Positions 42,800 to 51,283 are shown, counted from the first letter of the stretch. The stretch is 64,000 bases of DNA from Sinorhizobium mexicanum (GCF_013488225.1 NZ_CP041238.1:831501-895500), one strand, 5' to 3'. Notes: generated by a model from the sequence alone, not told the origin. Numbers and translations are program-made.

Positions 42800-43069
42800 A
42801 TGAGCAAGCAGACGATAGAATTCGCCGGCGAGGCGGTCGGCGCACTGATACCTGACAACGGACAATTGCGTTTTGTCGCTGTCAAATACAGTGTGTGGCC
42901 GCTGGACGGCCAAGTATTCCAAACGCCCGAAGATGCCCGCCGGGCGGTCGCCATGCTGCAGACACATCGACAGAGGGGGCCTGCCATACGGAAGAATCCG
43001 CGTGCGGGCCAAGCCGCCATTCGAGGCCGTTCCGATCCGGAAGTTCCATCTGCTTTTCCCGGCCGTTAG
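42800..43069 (+). CDS. Small hypothetical protein
   Basis: 89 residues (MSKQTIEFAGEAVGALIPDN, then RFVAVKYSVWPLDGQVFQTPEDARRAVAML, quoted in parts). The first 58 residues look like a compact alpha/beta fold and the last 30 are basic and disordered-looking. GGAAGGAG lies 8 bases before the ATG, a good ribosome site. No family recognised. It is separated from the oxidoreductase gene by the IS element. Confidence 0.55.
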   Translation: MSKQTIEFAGEAVGALIPDNGQLRFVAVKYSVWPLDGQVFQTPEDARRAVAMLQTHRQRGPAIRKNPRAGQAAIRGRSDPEVPSAFPGR

Positions 43070-43132
43070 AGCAATTCCAGGAAGAGTTTGCCATGGGTTC
43101 TCGTCAGAGGCCCAAAAGGGTTGTCTCAACCA

Positions 43133-43190
43133 TTACAGCGCCGTGCGTCCTTCAGGACGCACAAAGGACGCTGTAAGTCTTTGAATCTAT
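43133..43190 (-). repeat. RIME-like element, half copy 8
   Basis: Only the CTGTAG-type hairpin is present (TACAGCGCCGTGCGTCC ... GGACGCACAAAGGACGCTGTA), in reverse orientation; the other half is replaced by the long hairpin at 43191. Confidence 0.55.
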
Positions 43191-43238
43191 GCATCGTGCT
43201 TTCCGAAAATCGATTCCGATTTTCGGAAAGCACGATGC
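43191..43238. repeat. 22-bp perfect hairpin
   Basis: Bases 43191-43212 and 43217-43238 are perfect reverse complements over 22 bp, with ATTC between. The arm starts GCATCGTGCTTTCC and ends GAAAATCG. It takes the place of the second half of a RIME-like element. There is no T run, so it is more likely a repeat module or an mRNA-stabilising structure than a simple terminator. Confidence 0.85.
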
Positions 43239-43265
43239 GCTAGGGTCCGTCGCGTTCATGATCCG

Positions 43266-43310
43266 AGCAATTCCAGGAAAAGTGTGTAACGGTTTTCCGT
43301 CCGGAATTGC
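43266..43310. repeat. Short palindromic repeat (family C), copy 1
   Basis: GCAATTCC ... GGAATTGC with inner GGAAAA/TTTTCC and a GTGTGTAACGG loop. Two more copies occur in tandem at 57372 and 57428, and a left half-copy (GAGCAATTCCAGGAA) at 43070-43084. Confidence 0.75.
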
Positions 43311-43326
43311 GTAGTTTCAAAGGGTC

Positions 43327-43365
43327 AGATCATTTCACTATTTCAATGAAACAATGAAATGATCT
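43327..43365. terminator. Hairpin at the end of the MgtC-like gene
   Basis: AGATCATTTCA (43327-43337) and TGAAATGATCT (43355-43365) form a perfect 11-bp inverted repeat that ends inside the stop codon of the minus-strand MgtC-like gene. It is AT-rich without a T tract; a terminator or 3'-end structure is inferred from position. Confidence 0.45.
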
Positions 43366-43918
43366 AGCGTTCCTTCGAAACGGCGGCGGCGTCCCGAGGG
43401 GCGGCGGCGCGTTCGTCCGCCCCACCTTCGGACGATTCCGGCGGCTTCCAATGGAGAGCGACCTCCAGCCGCCAGAGGATGAAAAGCACCGCGAGGCTTG
43501 CACAGGCGGCGAACGCGGCGATAAGCCAGAAGCCAAAGCCGACGGACAGCCCCACCGCGCCAGCGAGCCACATCCCGGCTCCTGTGGTTAACCCTTTGAC
43601 CTCGCCCCTTGAAAAAACGATCAAGCCGGCCGCGAGAAAGGCCACGCCAGCGGTGACGGCCTCCACGACCCTGATCGGATCAATCCGCACCGCTGGTCCC
43701 GAAAGGCTCGTCATATGCACGCTTTCCACCGCGATCACGGCGAAAATCGAGGAGGCGAGGCTGACGAGAATGTGTGTCCGGAGACCGGCCGGCCGCTGCC
43801 GTTGTTCCCGCTCGATGCCGATCAAGGCCCCGAAGAGGATAGCGCCGCAGAAGCGCGCGAATATGACCGGATAGGGAATCTGCGTTGGAGCAAGGATATC
43901 GGCGAGGATCTGTTCCAT
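43364..43918 (-). CDS. MgtC/SapB family membrane protein
   Basis: 184 residues. The N-terminal membrane domain contains FCGAILFGALIGIEREQRQR and RTHILVSLASSIFAVIAV, hallmarks of MgtC/SapB, with about five spans; the C-terminal 30 residues are charged and low-complexity. MgtC proteins protect against acid and low magnesium by modulating ATP synthase or other transporters, while SapB-type members are less studied. The ACT-like C-terminal domain of long MgtC is absent. It is next to stress-type genes, but no stress promoter was found for it. Confidence 0.82.
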   Translation of the reverse strand: MEQILADILAPTQIPYPVIFARFCGAILFGALIGIEREQRQRPAGLRTHILVSLASSIFAVIAVESVHMTSLSGPAVRIDPIRVVEAVTAGVAFLAAGLIVFSRGEVKGLTTGAGMWLAGAVGLSVGFGFWLIAAFAACASLAVLFILWRLEVALHWKPPESSEGGADERAAAPRDAAAVSKER

Positions 43919-43933
43919 GAGCAGCGAAGCCTA

Positions 43934-44027
43934 CTGCATGTTTCCTTAAATCGTGGCCGATCAAGGACAAACATGTAGCAAAATCCTACAGCGTCCTTTG
44001 CACGTCTGGTAAATGCGCGGCGCTGCA
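43934..44027 (+). repeat. RIME-like mosaic element, copy 9
   Basis: Forward copy (CTGCATGTTTCCTTAAATCG ... AAACATGTAG, then CTACAGCGTCC ... GGCGCTGCA) between the MgtC-like gene and the terminator at 44065. Confidence 0.7.
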
Positions 44028-44064
44028 ATCGAAATTTTCGTTCATCGTCCAATTCGATAGCCGG

Positions 44065-44094
44065 AACGGGGAGAACTGGTGCTCCCCGTTTTTT
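44065..44094 (+). terminator. Plus-strand terminator without an obvious gene
   Basis: AACGGGGAG (44065-44073) and CTCCCCGTT (44082-44090) form a perfect 9-bp stem followed by TTTT. The last plus-strand gene ended 1 kb earlier; the flanking genes are both on the minus strand. Confidence 0.75.
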
Positions 44095-44112
44095 ACAGTT
44101 CTTGGCCGAGGC

Positions 44113-44409
44113 TTATTGCGCCGGTTGTGCCGGCTGTGCCGGTGTAGTCTGCGGCTGTGGTGCCGGGCTTGCCGGCGGCGTCGACTGGTCCGAGGTTGCC
44201 GGCGGCGGCGTCGCCTCGTCTGTGTTCCTGCTCAATTCTGCGGGTAGCCAGGCGATCAGCGCCAGCACCAACCCCGCCAACAGAATGATCAGCAAGGGCC
44301 AACTGCTGCGGCCCGACAATTTGCCGCGCATCTCGGGATCCCGGGTCGTCGGCTGACCCGTCACAGGATCAATGAGCGGCTTGTCCTTCAATTCTTCATG
44401 CTGATTCAT
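44113..44409 (-). CDS. Single-span membrane protein with proline-rich tail
   Basis: 98 residues. A hydrophilic N-terminus (EELKDKPLIDPVTGQPTTRD) precedes one membrane span (SWPLLIILLAGLVLALIAWL) and a C-terminal Pro/Ala/Gln-rich periplasmic tail. No family recognised beyond the DPVTGQP-like start seen in small rhizobial proteins. AAAGGACG precedes the ATG at 44409. An exact GGAAC-N16-CGTT promoter on this strand lies about 155 bases upstream. Confidence 0.65.
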   Translation of the reverse strand: MNQHEELKDKPLIDPVTGQPTTRDPEMRGKLSGRSSWPLLIILLAGLVLALIAWLPAELSRNTDEATPPPATSDQSTPPASPAPQPQTTPAQPAQPAQ

Positions 44410-44865
44410 CGTATTCACGTCCTTTCTGGATCGGCGGCCGCTCGCCAAGCAACTACCGGCACGTGGCTCCCTAAATCGACGACGCCTTAAAGAGTGACTC
44501 CTCACCATCGCAAGTATAGTCGCGACATCGCCACGGCCGGTTAGAGCCACGGTAAAATATTGAAACGTTCCAGATCTTGCTAGGTTCCGTTGCAGGCGGC
44601 GCCAGCTACAATTTGCCTTGCAAACGTGCTTTAAAGATACGTGCTTTAACTGCGAAAAGCTCACACCGCCGCGCGGGCGCTGCATGCAAAGGCGGTGTCG
44701 ACGGTGCGCGTTTTCTCGATCTCCATGACGCCAGGAGATCATGTCCGCTCCGCTCCGCGAAAACATTCGCCATATTGTCGAAGGCACCGGGCCGCTTGCG
44801 TCAGGGTACAGTTAAGCGCAATCTCGAACCGGCTGAATTACCGGTTCGTTCGAGGTGGGTTGGAA
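44410..44865. other. Intergenic region between divergent small genes
   Basis: 456 bases. It holds the minus-strand stress promoter at 44564, an 11-base direct repeat ACGTGCTTTAA (44624-44634 and 44639-44649), and an inverted repeat CGAACCGG...CCGGTTCG (44825-44848) just before the exported-protein gene. No ORF is supported. Confidence 0.45.
44564..44588 (-). promoter_or_regulatory. RpoE2/EcfG-type promoter of the single-span protein gene
   Basis: On the minus strand GGAAC (44588-44584), 16 bases, CGTT (44567-44564): an exact general-stress promoter match, 154 bases before the start codon at 44409. Confidence 0.6.
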
Positions 44866-45231
44866 ATGAGAGTCGTTGCCGTGTGGGTTCTGGCGGGCGC
44901 ATTCCTCGCCACCGCGACAGGTGCGTCGTGGGCGGAGCCCTTGCAGACCGTCGAGGATGTGGGCGACGCTCTCGGCAAATGCTGGGCCCCGCCGCCAGAA
45001 TTCAAGGACTCCTTCGTCACCTTGAAATTCGGCTTCAAGGGCAACGGAACGCTGATGGGCCCCCCGCAACCGACCGCGATCCGTGTCACCGGAGATGAAA
45101 CGCAGCGCAAAGCCTTCGTGGCGGCGGCGACCGATGCGCTGCAGGGCTGCATGCCGCTGGAATTTTCGAAAGCACTCGCCGACGAGATCGCCGGGAATGT
45201 GTTTACGCTGCAGTTCAGGTCGGCGGAGTAG
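44866..45231 (+). CDS. Exported hypothetical protein
   Basis: 121 residues with a signal peptide (MRVVAVWVLAGAFLATATGASWA, cleavage before EPLQTV). The mature part (VGDALGKCWAPP, then LKFGFKGNGTLMGPP and ALQGCMPLEFS) has two cysteines and resembles the TonB/TolA C-terminal-like fold of small periplasmic proteins seen in rhizobia; function unknown. AGGTGG lies upstream of the ATG at 44866. An inverted repeat ends 17 bases ahead of the start. Confidence 0.7.
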   Translation: MRVVAVWVLAGAFLATATGASWAEPLQTVEDVGDALGKCWAPPPEFKDSFVTLKFGFKGNGTLMGPPQPTAIRVTGDETQRKAFVAAATDALQGCMPLEFSKALADEIAGNVFTLQFRSAE

Positions 45232-45302
45232 CTGCGCTGTCACGAAATGCCGCAAGCTGCGTTGTAAGTTGCAGATTGTCGCTAAACGGTGATCTTGGAG
45301 AT

Positions 45303-45376
45303 TGGCTGGGGAACCTGGATTCGAACCAGGACTAACGGAGTCAGAGTCCGCTGGTCTACCGTTAACCTATTCCCCA
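45303..45376 (-). tRNA. tRNA-Gln (CTG)
   Basis: 74 bases on the complementary strand: acceptor TGGGGAA/TTCCCCA with the U1-A72 pair typical of tRNA-Gln, anticodon stem GCGGA/TCCGT around loop CTCTGAC (anticodon CTG), T arm CCTGG TTCGAAT CCAGG, G73 and encoded CCA. Confidence 0.95.
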
Positions 45377-45810
45377 AGGCTCGCTGGCGGAGCGTCGCCG
45401 CCGCGTCGGTGTGGCGGGCTTATAAACAAAAGAACGCCCGATGCAAATACCTTTTGGCAAAAAAATGCGACTGGCCTGTGGCCAGCCACTCTTTTCCACG
45501 CGCAAGGGCCGGGCAGGGCGCGGAAGGCCGGGAACCTGGTGGTGACCTGTACCCCGCAAGACTCGGAGCGGGCTCGGTTTGCGGCCGACAGGGGCGCACG
45601 TCTTATCACGCGTTCAAGGACGCTGTAGCGCGCGGAGTCGCTGCGGCTTTTTCTGCTTAAATCGATTTCGGTTTAACAAAACACCCGGCAGCCGCGACGT
45701 CAAAAAAAGTTTGGCGAAAAGAGGCGGCGCTGGTACAGTCGCGCCAACGCAAAATCGAGAGAGCGCCTTGAGCGGCCGTCAGGCTTCGCGCGGCGCCATG
45801 GTTGAGACAC
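45377..45810. other. Intergenic region between tRNA-Gln and ppx
   Basis: 434 bases. A decayed RIME-like element lies at 45594-45692. The rest should hold the divergent promoters of tRNA-Gln and ppx. No ORF is supported. Confidence 0.4.
45594..45692 (-). repeat. RIME-like mosaic element, copy 10 (reverse, decayed)
   Basis: Recognisable GGACGCTGTAGCG and TTAAATCGATTTCGGTTTAA blocks in reverse order, with both terminal inverted repeats degraded. Confidence 0.45.
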
Positions 45811-47427
45811 GTGAAAGACCCCGATCACGGCGAAAAGCCGTCTGAATCCGGGGCGTCGGCAGCAGGTCGTGGCGAGGCGCGCAAGGTCGTGCCGCGCGGC
45901 GGAAAGGGCAAGCGGAGGCGGCGCAGGCCGTCCGGCTCGCCGTCTGCAGTTGCCAGCCAATCCGGCCAGGCCGGAGAGGCAGGGCGCCCCGCAGGAATGG
46001 ATGTGGCGGAGCCTGCGCGAAAGCGCAAACGGCGCCGGCGCTCGAAAGCAGCGAAACCGCAGGGCCAGGTTGCAGCCGCCGTTTCCGGCGGAAGCGTCGA
46101 GCTTTTCGATGCGGCGATCACCGACAAGAAGGGTCATAAGCGCGGCAAGAAGGAGCGGCATCGCCGTGGGCTGCAGGGGCGGCCACTTGCGTCGAACGGC
46201 AAACCGCATGCGAGCGAGCGGTCGGGCGATCCACGCCGTGCCGAGGTCGCCTCGGCTTCGCAGTCGATACAGGCGCCGCGGTCGGAAAATCTGCGCGCAC
46301 CCTTTGTTGCGGCGGGCGAACCGCCGGCACCGCTTTACGCGGCCCTTGACCTCGGCACCAACAATTGCCGCCTTCTCGTCGCACAGCCGACCCGGCCGGG
46401 CCAGTTCCGGGTGGTCGATGCGTTCTCGCGCATCGTCCGGCTCGGCGAGGGGTTGGGAGCGAGCGGGCGCCTTTCGGACGACGCGATGGAGCGCTCCGTC
46501 GAGGCACTCAAGATCTGTGCCGCGAAACTCAATGCCCGTTCGATCCGCCGCCGCCGGCTGATCGCCACGGAGGCGGCGCGGTCGGCCGCCAATGGCGAAA
46601 CCTTTCTGAGGCGCGTGGCGGAGGAAACCGGGCTCGAGCTCGAGATCATCGATCGCGAGACAGAGGCGCGGCTGGCGGTTTCCGGCTGCTCGTCGCTGGT
46701 CGATCGCGAGACGCGGTCCGTCGTTCTCTTCGATATCGGCGGCGGCTCGTCCGAGATCGCCATCATCCGCATTGGCGACAACCGCTCGAGCCGGCTGGCC
46801 AACCATATCACCCATTGGACGTCTCTCCCTGTCGGGGTCGTCACCCTTTCGGAACGCCATGGCGGCGAGCATGTGACGCCGCAGAGCTTCGAGGCGATGG
46901 TGCGCGAGGTCGAGGGCATGCTCGCCCGCTTCGATAGCCCCCCGGTCGAGGCTCTGGCGAACGGCGGCGATGGCTTTCATCTGATCGGAACATCGGGAAC
47001 GGTAACGACGCTCGCCGGTGTCCATCTCGATCTGCCGCGTTATGACCGGCGCAAGGTCGATGGGCTGTGGCTGTCCGACGACGAGGTTTCGGCGATGCAA
47101 TCCCGCCTGCTTTCCTGGGATTTCGCCGCTCGCGCCGCAAATCCCTGCATCGGGCCGGATCGTGCCGATCTGGTGCTTGCCGGCTGCGCGATCCTCGAGG
47201 CGATCCGCCGCCGCTGGCCGTCGACGCGCATGCGCGTGGCCGATCGCGGTCTGCGCGAAGGCCTGTTGACCGATATGATGGCTGACGACGGCGCCTGGCG
47301 CCGCGCCCGCCCGCGCCGGCACCAGCGCAGCTTCAATGGCGGATCGGCGAACCACGAGGGAAGCAAGGCCCACGAAGGGAACAGGACCCACGAGGGGAAC
47401 AAAGCCCATGAGGGGAACAAGGCATGA
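45811..47427 (+). CDS. ppx: Ppx/GppA family exopolyphosphatase
   Basis: About 538 residues. Residues 1-160 are basic, Arg/Lys-rich and disordered. The catalytic part starts at [19 protein letters not shown] and continues through [24 protein letters not shown] and [12 protein letters not shown], the actin-like ATPase motifs of Ppx/GppA. It hydrolyses polyphosphate or pppGpp. The start is uncertain: GTG at 45811 (chosen, GAGA upstream) or TTG at 45802. The C-terminus is a four-fold 6-residue repeat (HEGNKA type) encoded by 18-bp tandem repeats. The stop overlaps the rlmE start by four bases. Confidence 0.85.
   Translation: MKDPDHGEKPSESGASAAGRGEARKVVPRGGKGKRRRRRPSGSPSAVASQSGQAGEAGRPAGMDVAEPARKRKRRRRSKAAKPQGQVAAAVSGGSVELFDAAITDKKGHKRGKKERHRRGLQGRPLASNGKPHASERSGDPRRAEVASASQSIQAPRSENLRAPFVAAGEPPAPLYAALDLGTNNCRLLVAQPTRPGQFRVVDAFSRIVRLGEGLGASGRLSDDAMERSVEALKICAAKLNARSIRRRRLIATEAARSAANGETFLRRVAEETGLELEIIDRETEARLAVSGCSSLVDRETRSVVLFDIGGGSSEIAIIRIGDNRSSRLANHITHWTSLPVGVVTLSERHGGEHVTPQSFEAMVREVEGMLARFDSPPVEALANGGDGFHLIGTSGTVTTLAGVHLDLPRYDRRKVDGLWLSDDEVSAMQSRLLSWDFAARAANPCIGPDRADLVLAGCAILEAIRRRWPSTRMRVADRGLREGLLTDMMADDGAWRRARPRRHQRSFNGGSANHEGSKAHEGNRTHEGNKAHEGNKA
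47353..47424 (+). repeat. Four 18-bp tandem repeats at the end of ppx
   Basis: Units at 47353, 47371, 47389 and 47407, each of the form CACGAGGGGAACAAGGCC. They encode repeated HEGNKA-like residues and each carries a purine-rich GAGGGGAA ribosome-site sequence. The last unit provides the RBS of rlmE and ends on its start codon. Confidence 0.8.
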
Positions 47428-48161
47428 CGAAATCGCCGATCGGCGGCAACCGCAGCGGCCGTAAGCTCGGCCAGAAGGTGAAGAAGGGCAAGCTCAAGGC
47501 CTCCTCGCGCCGCTGGCTGGAACGCCATATCAACGATCCCTACGTCCAGCGGGCACAGCTCGAGGGCTATCGCGCCCGGGCGGCCTTCAAGCTTCTTGAA
47601 ATCGACGAGAAGCACAAGATCCTTGCCGGCGCCAGGCGCATCATCGACCTTGGTGCCGCGCCCGGAAGCTGGTCGCAGATCGCCGCCAAGGTGACGAATT
47701 CGACCGATGCCGACCCGCGTGTGGCCGCGATCGACTTTCTTGAAATGGACCCGATCCCCGGTGTCCGCTTCCTGCAGATGGACTTTCTCGACCCCGAGGC
47801 GCCCGACAGGCTAAAAGAGGCGATCGGTGGAACGCCCGACCTGGTGATCTCCGACATGGCGGCGCCGACGACCGGCCATCGCCAGACTGATCACCTGCGC
47901 ACGATGCACCTTTGCGAGGTCGCAGCTCATTTTGCCGTCGATGTGCTCGCCGAAGGCGGCCACTTCCTGGCAAAGACTTTCCAGGGCGGCACGGAGCGTG
48001 AGCTCCTGAACATGCTGAAGCAGAATTTCCGGCAGGTCATCCATGTCAAGCCGGCCTCGTCTCGCGCCGAGTCGGTCGAGATGTTCCTGCTCGCCAAGGG
48101 CTTCAAGGGACGGCGGGCGACGGAGACCGAGGAGCCGGCGGAAGACGCTGCAACGGAGTAG
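47424..48161 (+). CDS. rlmE: 23S rRNA 2'-O-ribose methyltransferase (U2552)
   Basis: 245 residues of the FtsJ/RrmJ family. The K-D-K-E catalytic set is visible: Lys in YRARAAFKL, Asp in [12 protein letters not shown], Lys in FLAKTFQGG, and Glu in SRAESVEMF; the SAM motif is [13 protein letters not shown]. It methylates U2552 of 23S rRNA late in 50S assembly. The basic 25-residue N-terminus is longer than in E. coli but normal for rhizobia. It is translationally coupled to ppx through an ATGA overlap. Confidence 0.92.
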   Translation: MTKSPIGGNRSGRKLGQKVKKGKLKASSRRWLERHINDPYVQRAQLEGYRARAAFKLLEIDEKHKILAGARRIIDLGAAPGSWSQIAAKVTNSTDADPRVAAIDFLEMDPIPGVRFLQMDFLDPEAPDRLKEAIGGTPDLVISDMAAPTTGHRQTDHLRTMHLCEVAAHFAVDVLAEGGHFLAKTFQGGTERELLNMLKQNFRQVIHVKPASSRAESVEMFLLAKGFKGRRATETEEPAEDAATE

Positions 48162-48164
48162 AAC

Positions 48165-48548
48165 ATGCTGCTTTACGTGACGCTCGGCACGAACGACCTC
48201 GACCGCGCCGGCGCCTTTTACGACAAGACGCTCGCGACGCTTGGTCTTGAACGGCGGAAGCAGGACGAAGTCGAGATCGGCTATGGCGCCGAAAGCGATG
48301 TCCGCTGCCGCCTCTGGGTGGTGACGCCGTTCAACCGCATGGCGGCGACGATCGGCAACGGTTCCATGGTTGCGCTCGAGGCGGAAAGCCGCGCCGCGGT
48401 CGATGCCTTCTACGCCGCTGCACTCGCCAATGGCGGAACGGACGAGGGCGCACCCGGCCTGAGGCCCTTCCATCCGAATTTCTATGCGGCTTACGTCCGC
48501 GATCCGGACGGCAACAAGCTGTCGGCCGTGTGCGAGCGGCCGGAATAG
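48165..48548 (+). CDS. VOC family (glyoxalase-like) protein
   Basis: 127 residues with the vicinal oxygen chelate fold: a start with LLYVTLGTNDLDRAGAFYDK and an end with NFYAAYVRDPDGNKLSAVCE. Members are dioxygenases, glyoxalases or resistance proteins; metal-ligand positions do not point to one. It begins 3 bases after rlmE, so it is the third gene of the ppx-rlmE transcript. Confidence 0.82.
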   Translation: MLLYVTLGTNDLDRAGAFYDKTLATLGLERRKQDEVEIGYGAESDVRCRLWVVTPFNRMAATIGNGSMVALEAESRAAVDAFYAAALANGGTDEGAPGLRPFHPNFYAAYVRDPDGNKLSAVCERPE

Positions 48549-48569
48549 AGCGGCACCACAGGGCCTTCC

Positions 48570-49979
48570 TTATTTGCCGGCCGTCGTTTCGGCTTCGCGC
48601 ATCTGCAGGCGGTGACCGGAAACGGAAGCGCCGGCGTTCTTCGCCATCGTCAGGAACGGGATGGCGCCCAGCAGATTGGCGCCGGCGATGATCATGAACG
48701 CGATATGGAAGTCCTCCAGACCCAGGGGGCCGCCGCTGATCGACGTTTGGACTTCAAGGATCGCACCGGCGACGGCAACCCCAAGCGCAAGGCTGATCTG
48801 CTGCAGCACGGCGCTCATCGAGGTCGCCTTGCTGGCGTCGGCGTCGTCGATATCGGCGAAGGAAAGAGCGTTGATGCTGGTGAAGAAGAACGACCGGGCG
48901 AAGCCCGCAAGCAGCAGGATCGAGATCATTACCAGATAGGGCGTCGCCGGCGTGAAGAAGCCGTTGGCGAAGGTCAGCAACCCGCCGACGACGGCCGCCA
49001 CGATCAGCGTGGTGCGGAAACCGGCAAAGGCGAGAACGCGGCGCGCGAGGAATTTGGTGGTGATGGCGCCAATCGCGCCGACGAAGGTGATGAGGCCGGA
49101 CTCGAACGGATTGAGGCCGAAGCCGATCTGCAGCATCAGCGGCATCAGGAACGGGATTGCGCCGACCGAGATGCGGAAGATCGTGCCGCCGATCGTGGCC
49201 GCGCGGAAGGCGCTGTTCCTGAACAGCTTCAAATCGAGCACCGGCGCCGGATGCCGGCGGGCATGGACGATATAGAGGAGTGTGGCGGCGATGCCGGCCG
49301 ACACGGATGCAAAGCCGACCGATGTCGGCAGCGCTGGCAGGCTGATGACCGACAGGCCGAAGACGATGCCCGAGGCGGCGATGCCGCCAAGCAGGAAGCC
49401 GAGAATGTCGACCGGCGGCGGGTTTCGCCGTTCCATCGCGGGCAGATAGATGCCGGAAAGCACGTAGCCGGCAATGCCGACCGGCACGTTGATCAGGAAG
49501 ATCCAGTGCCAGGAAAAATAGGTGGTGATGAAGCCGCCAAGCGGTGGGCCGGCGAGCGGTCCGACGAGTGCCGGAATGGTCAGCAACGCCATGGCCGAGA
49601 CGAGCTCGCTGCGCGGGGCGCCTCGGACGAGAACGAGGCGAGCGACGGGCGTCATCATTGCGCCGCCCATACCCTGCAGGAAACGCGAGAGGACGAAAGC
49701 AATGAGGCTGTTCGAGATGGCGCAAAGCACCGAGCCGACGATGAAGACGAGGATAGCCGTACGAAAAATGCGTTTGGCGCCAAAGCGGTCGGCCATCCAG
49801 CCGCTCAACGGTATGAAGATAGCGAGCGCCACCATGTAGGATGTCAGCGCCAGTTTCAGGGTGATCGGGCCGACGCCGATGTCGTGGGCGATGGCGGGCA
49901 GTGAAGTCGAAATAACCGTGGAATCCATCTGCTCCATGAAGAGAGCTATGGCAAGGATCAACGGAACGATACGATTCAT
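48570..49979 (-). CDS. MFS drug exporter, DHA2 (EmrB/QacA) family
   Basis: 469 residues with about 14 membrane spans. TM1 carries the DHA2 motif LFMEQMDSTVISTSLPAIAH, and the loop GWMADRFGAKRIF is the MFS A motif; VARLVLVRGAPRSELVSAMA follows. Such pumps expel hydrophobic drugs or metabolites with protons. It is convergent with the VOC gene and has no adjacent regulator or periplasmic adaptor. Confidence 0.88.
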   Translation of the reverse strand: MNRIVPLILAIALFMEQMDSTVISTSLPAIAHDIGVGPITLKLALTSYMVALAIFIPLSGWMADRFGAKRIFRTAILVFIVGSVLCAISNSLIAFVLSRFLQGMGGAMMTPVARLVLVRGAPRSELVSAMALLTIPALVGPLAGPPLGGFITTYFSWHWIFLINVPVGIAGYVLSGIYLPAMERRNPPPVDILGFLLGGIAASGIVFGLSVISLPALPTSVGFASVSAGIAATLLYIVHARRHPAPVLDLKLFRNSAFRAATIGGTIFRISVGAIPFLMPLMLQIGFGLNPFESGLITFVGAIGAITTKFLARRVLAFAGFRTTLIVAAVVGGLLTFANGFFTPATPYLVMISILLLAGFARSFFFTSINALSFADIDDADASKATSMSAVLQQISLALGVAVAGAILEVQTSISGGPLGLEDFHIAFMIIAGANLLGAIPFLTMAKNAGASVSGHRLQMREAETTAGK

Positions 49980-50261
49980 GCTGAAATGCCCTGGGCGTGA
50001 GTGGCGCGGGCGGCGCGACGGTGATGGCCTATAGCATAGTTCGCAAAAAAGCGGAGTCGATTTCAGGAATCACGTGTCGGCTAAACGCTACCGCAATCTT
50101 TTCGGCGTCTAAAAACACGAAAGCCGTCGAAGCGCAAACCAAACCTGCGATTGCAGATCAAAAGCCTGTGATCCCGCCTGTCCTTTTCCTTTAGGGCCCT
50201 AATTCCCGGTTGTCATGGCTTGCCGTGATAACGGCTTGCTTGCAGTGGAGGAGGGACGAAA

Positions 50262-51245
50262 ATGGCATTTTCGCTGACGCGCCGGACTCTGTTCGGAACG
50301 GGAGCAGCGGGCGCGCTGGCGGCTCCGGCTTTGTTGACGGGGTTCGCCAGCGCTCAAGACGCGACGGAACCACACGGAATGACGAACGGCACGACTTTCA
50401 AAACGCTCAAACTCGGCACCGCCAAGATCACGGTGATCAGCGACGGCACGCGCATGATGGGAAAACCGCACGAGATCTACGGGCTCAATCAGCCGGCCGA
50501 TGCGGTTTCGAAGCTGCTGACGGATAACTTCCTGCCCGCCGATGGCTTCGTGAACGGGTTCTCACCGGCGGTGGTCGACACCGGAACCGATGTCGTGCTT
50601 TTCGATACCGGCTTTGGCGAGGCCGGCCGGGAAATGGGAACCGGTAGACTTGTCGATGGGCTGAAAGCCGCCGGCTACACGCCCGACCAGGTCTCGGTGG
50701 TGGTGATCACCCACATGCATGGCGATCATATCGGTGGTCTCATGACCGGCGGCAAGCCGACGTTTTCGAATGCGCGCTACATCACCGGGCAGGTCGAGTA
50801 CGACTTCTGGAAGGACGAGGCGCGTGTCGGCACGCCGGCCGAAAACGGCCACAAGACCGTGCTCGAGAAGGTCGTTCCGCTTGCGGAAAAGACCACTTTC
50901 ATCGGCGATGGTGCAGACGTTGTGCCGGGCATCACGGCGCTCGCCGCTTTCGGCCATTCTCCGGGGCACATGGTGTTCCGGCTCGATTCCGACAACAAGG
51001 CCCTGATGCTGACGGCGGACACGGCCAACCATTATGTCCTGTCGCTGCAGCGCCCCGATTGGGAGGTTCGCTTCGACATGGACAAGGCGCAAGCAATCGC
51101 TGCGCGCCGCAGGGTCTTCGACATGATCGCCACGGATCGCCTGCCCTTCATTGGCTATCACATGCCGTTCCCGGCGGTCGGTTTCGTCGAACGGAACGAC
51201 CTTGGCTACCGCTTCGTGCCGGCGACCTACCAGTTCGATATCTGA
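50262..51245 (+). CDS. Tat-exported metallo-beta-lactamase-fold hydrolase
   Basis: 327 residues. A twin-arginine signal (TRRTLFGTGAAGALAAPALL) precedes the MBL domain with THMHGDHIGG as the HxHxDH zinc motif, a further His in FGHSPGHM and Asp in LTADTANH. The class includes lactonases and other hydrolases; substrate unknown. It would act folded in the periplasm. GGAGGAGG lies upstream of the ATG at 50262. An inverted repeat after the stop may end its transcript. Confidence 0.85.
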   Translation: MAFSLTRRTLFGTGAAGALAAPALLTGFASAQDATEPHGMTNGTTFKTLKLGTAKITVISDGTRMMGKPHEIYGLNQPADAVSKLLTDNFLPADGFVNGFSPAVVDTGTDVVLFDTGFGEAGREMGTGRLVDGLKAAGYTPDQVSVVVITHMHGDHIGGLMTGGKPTFSNARYITGQVEYDFWKDEARVGTPAENGHKTVLEKVVPLAEKTTFIGDGADVVPGITALAAFGHSPGHMVFRLDSDNKALMLTADTANHYVLSLQRPDWEVRFDMDKAQAIAARRRVFDMIATDRLPFIGYHMPFPAVGFVERNDLGYRFVPATYQFDI

Positions 51246-51283
51246 GCGGCGGAGGAATGTTGCTCTGCAACAACAATTTTCAG

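Noticed and set aside
45700..47409. 569-residue open frame on the minus strand
   Set aside because: Antisense to ppx; Arg/Ala-rich shadow with no start signal.
48612..49904. 430-residue open frame on the plus strand
   Set aside because: Antisense to the MFS exporter; hydrophilic, repetitive Arg/Asp/Glu-rich composition with no recognisable motif.
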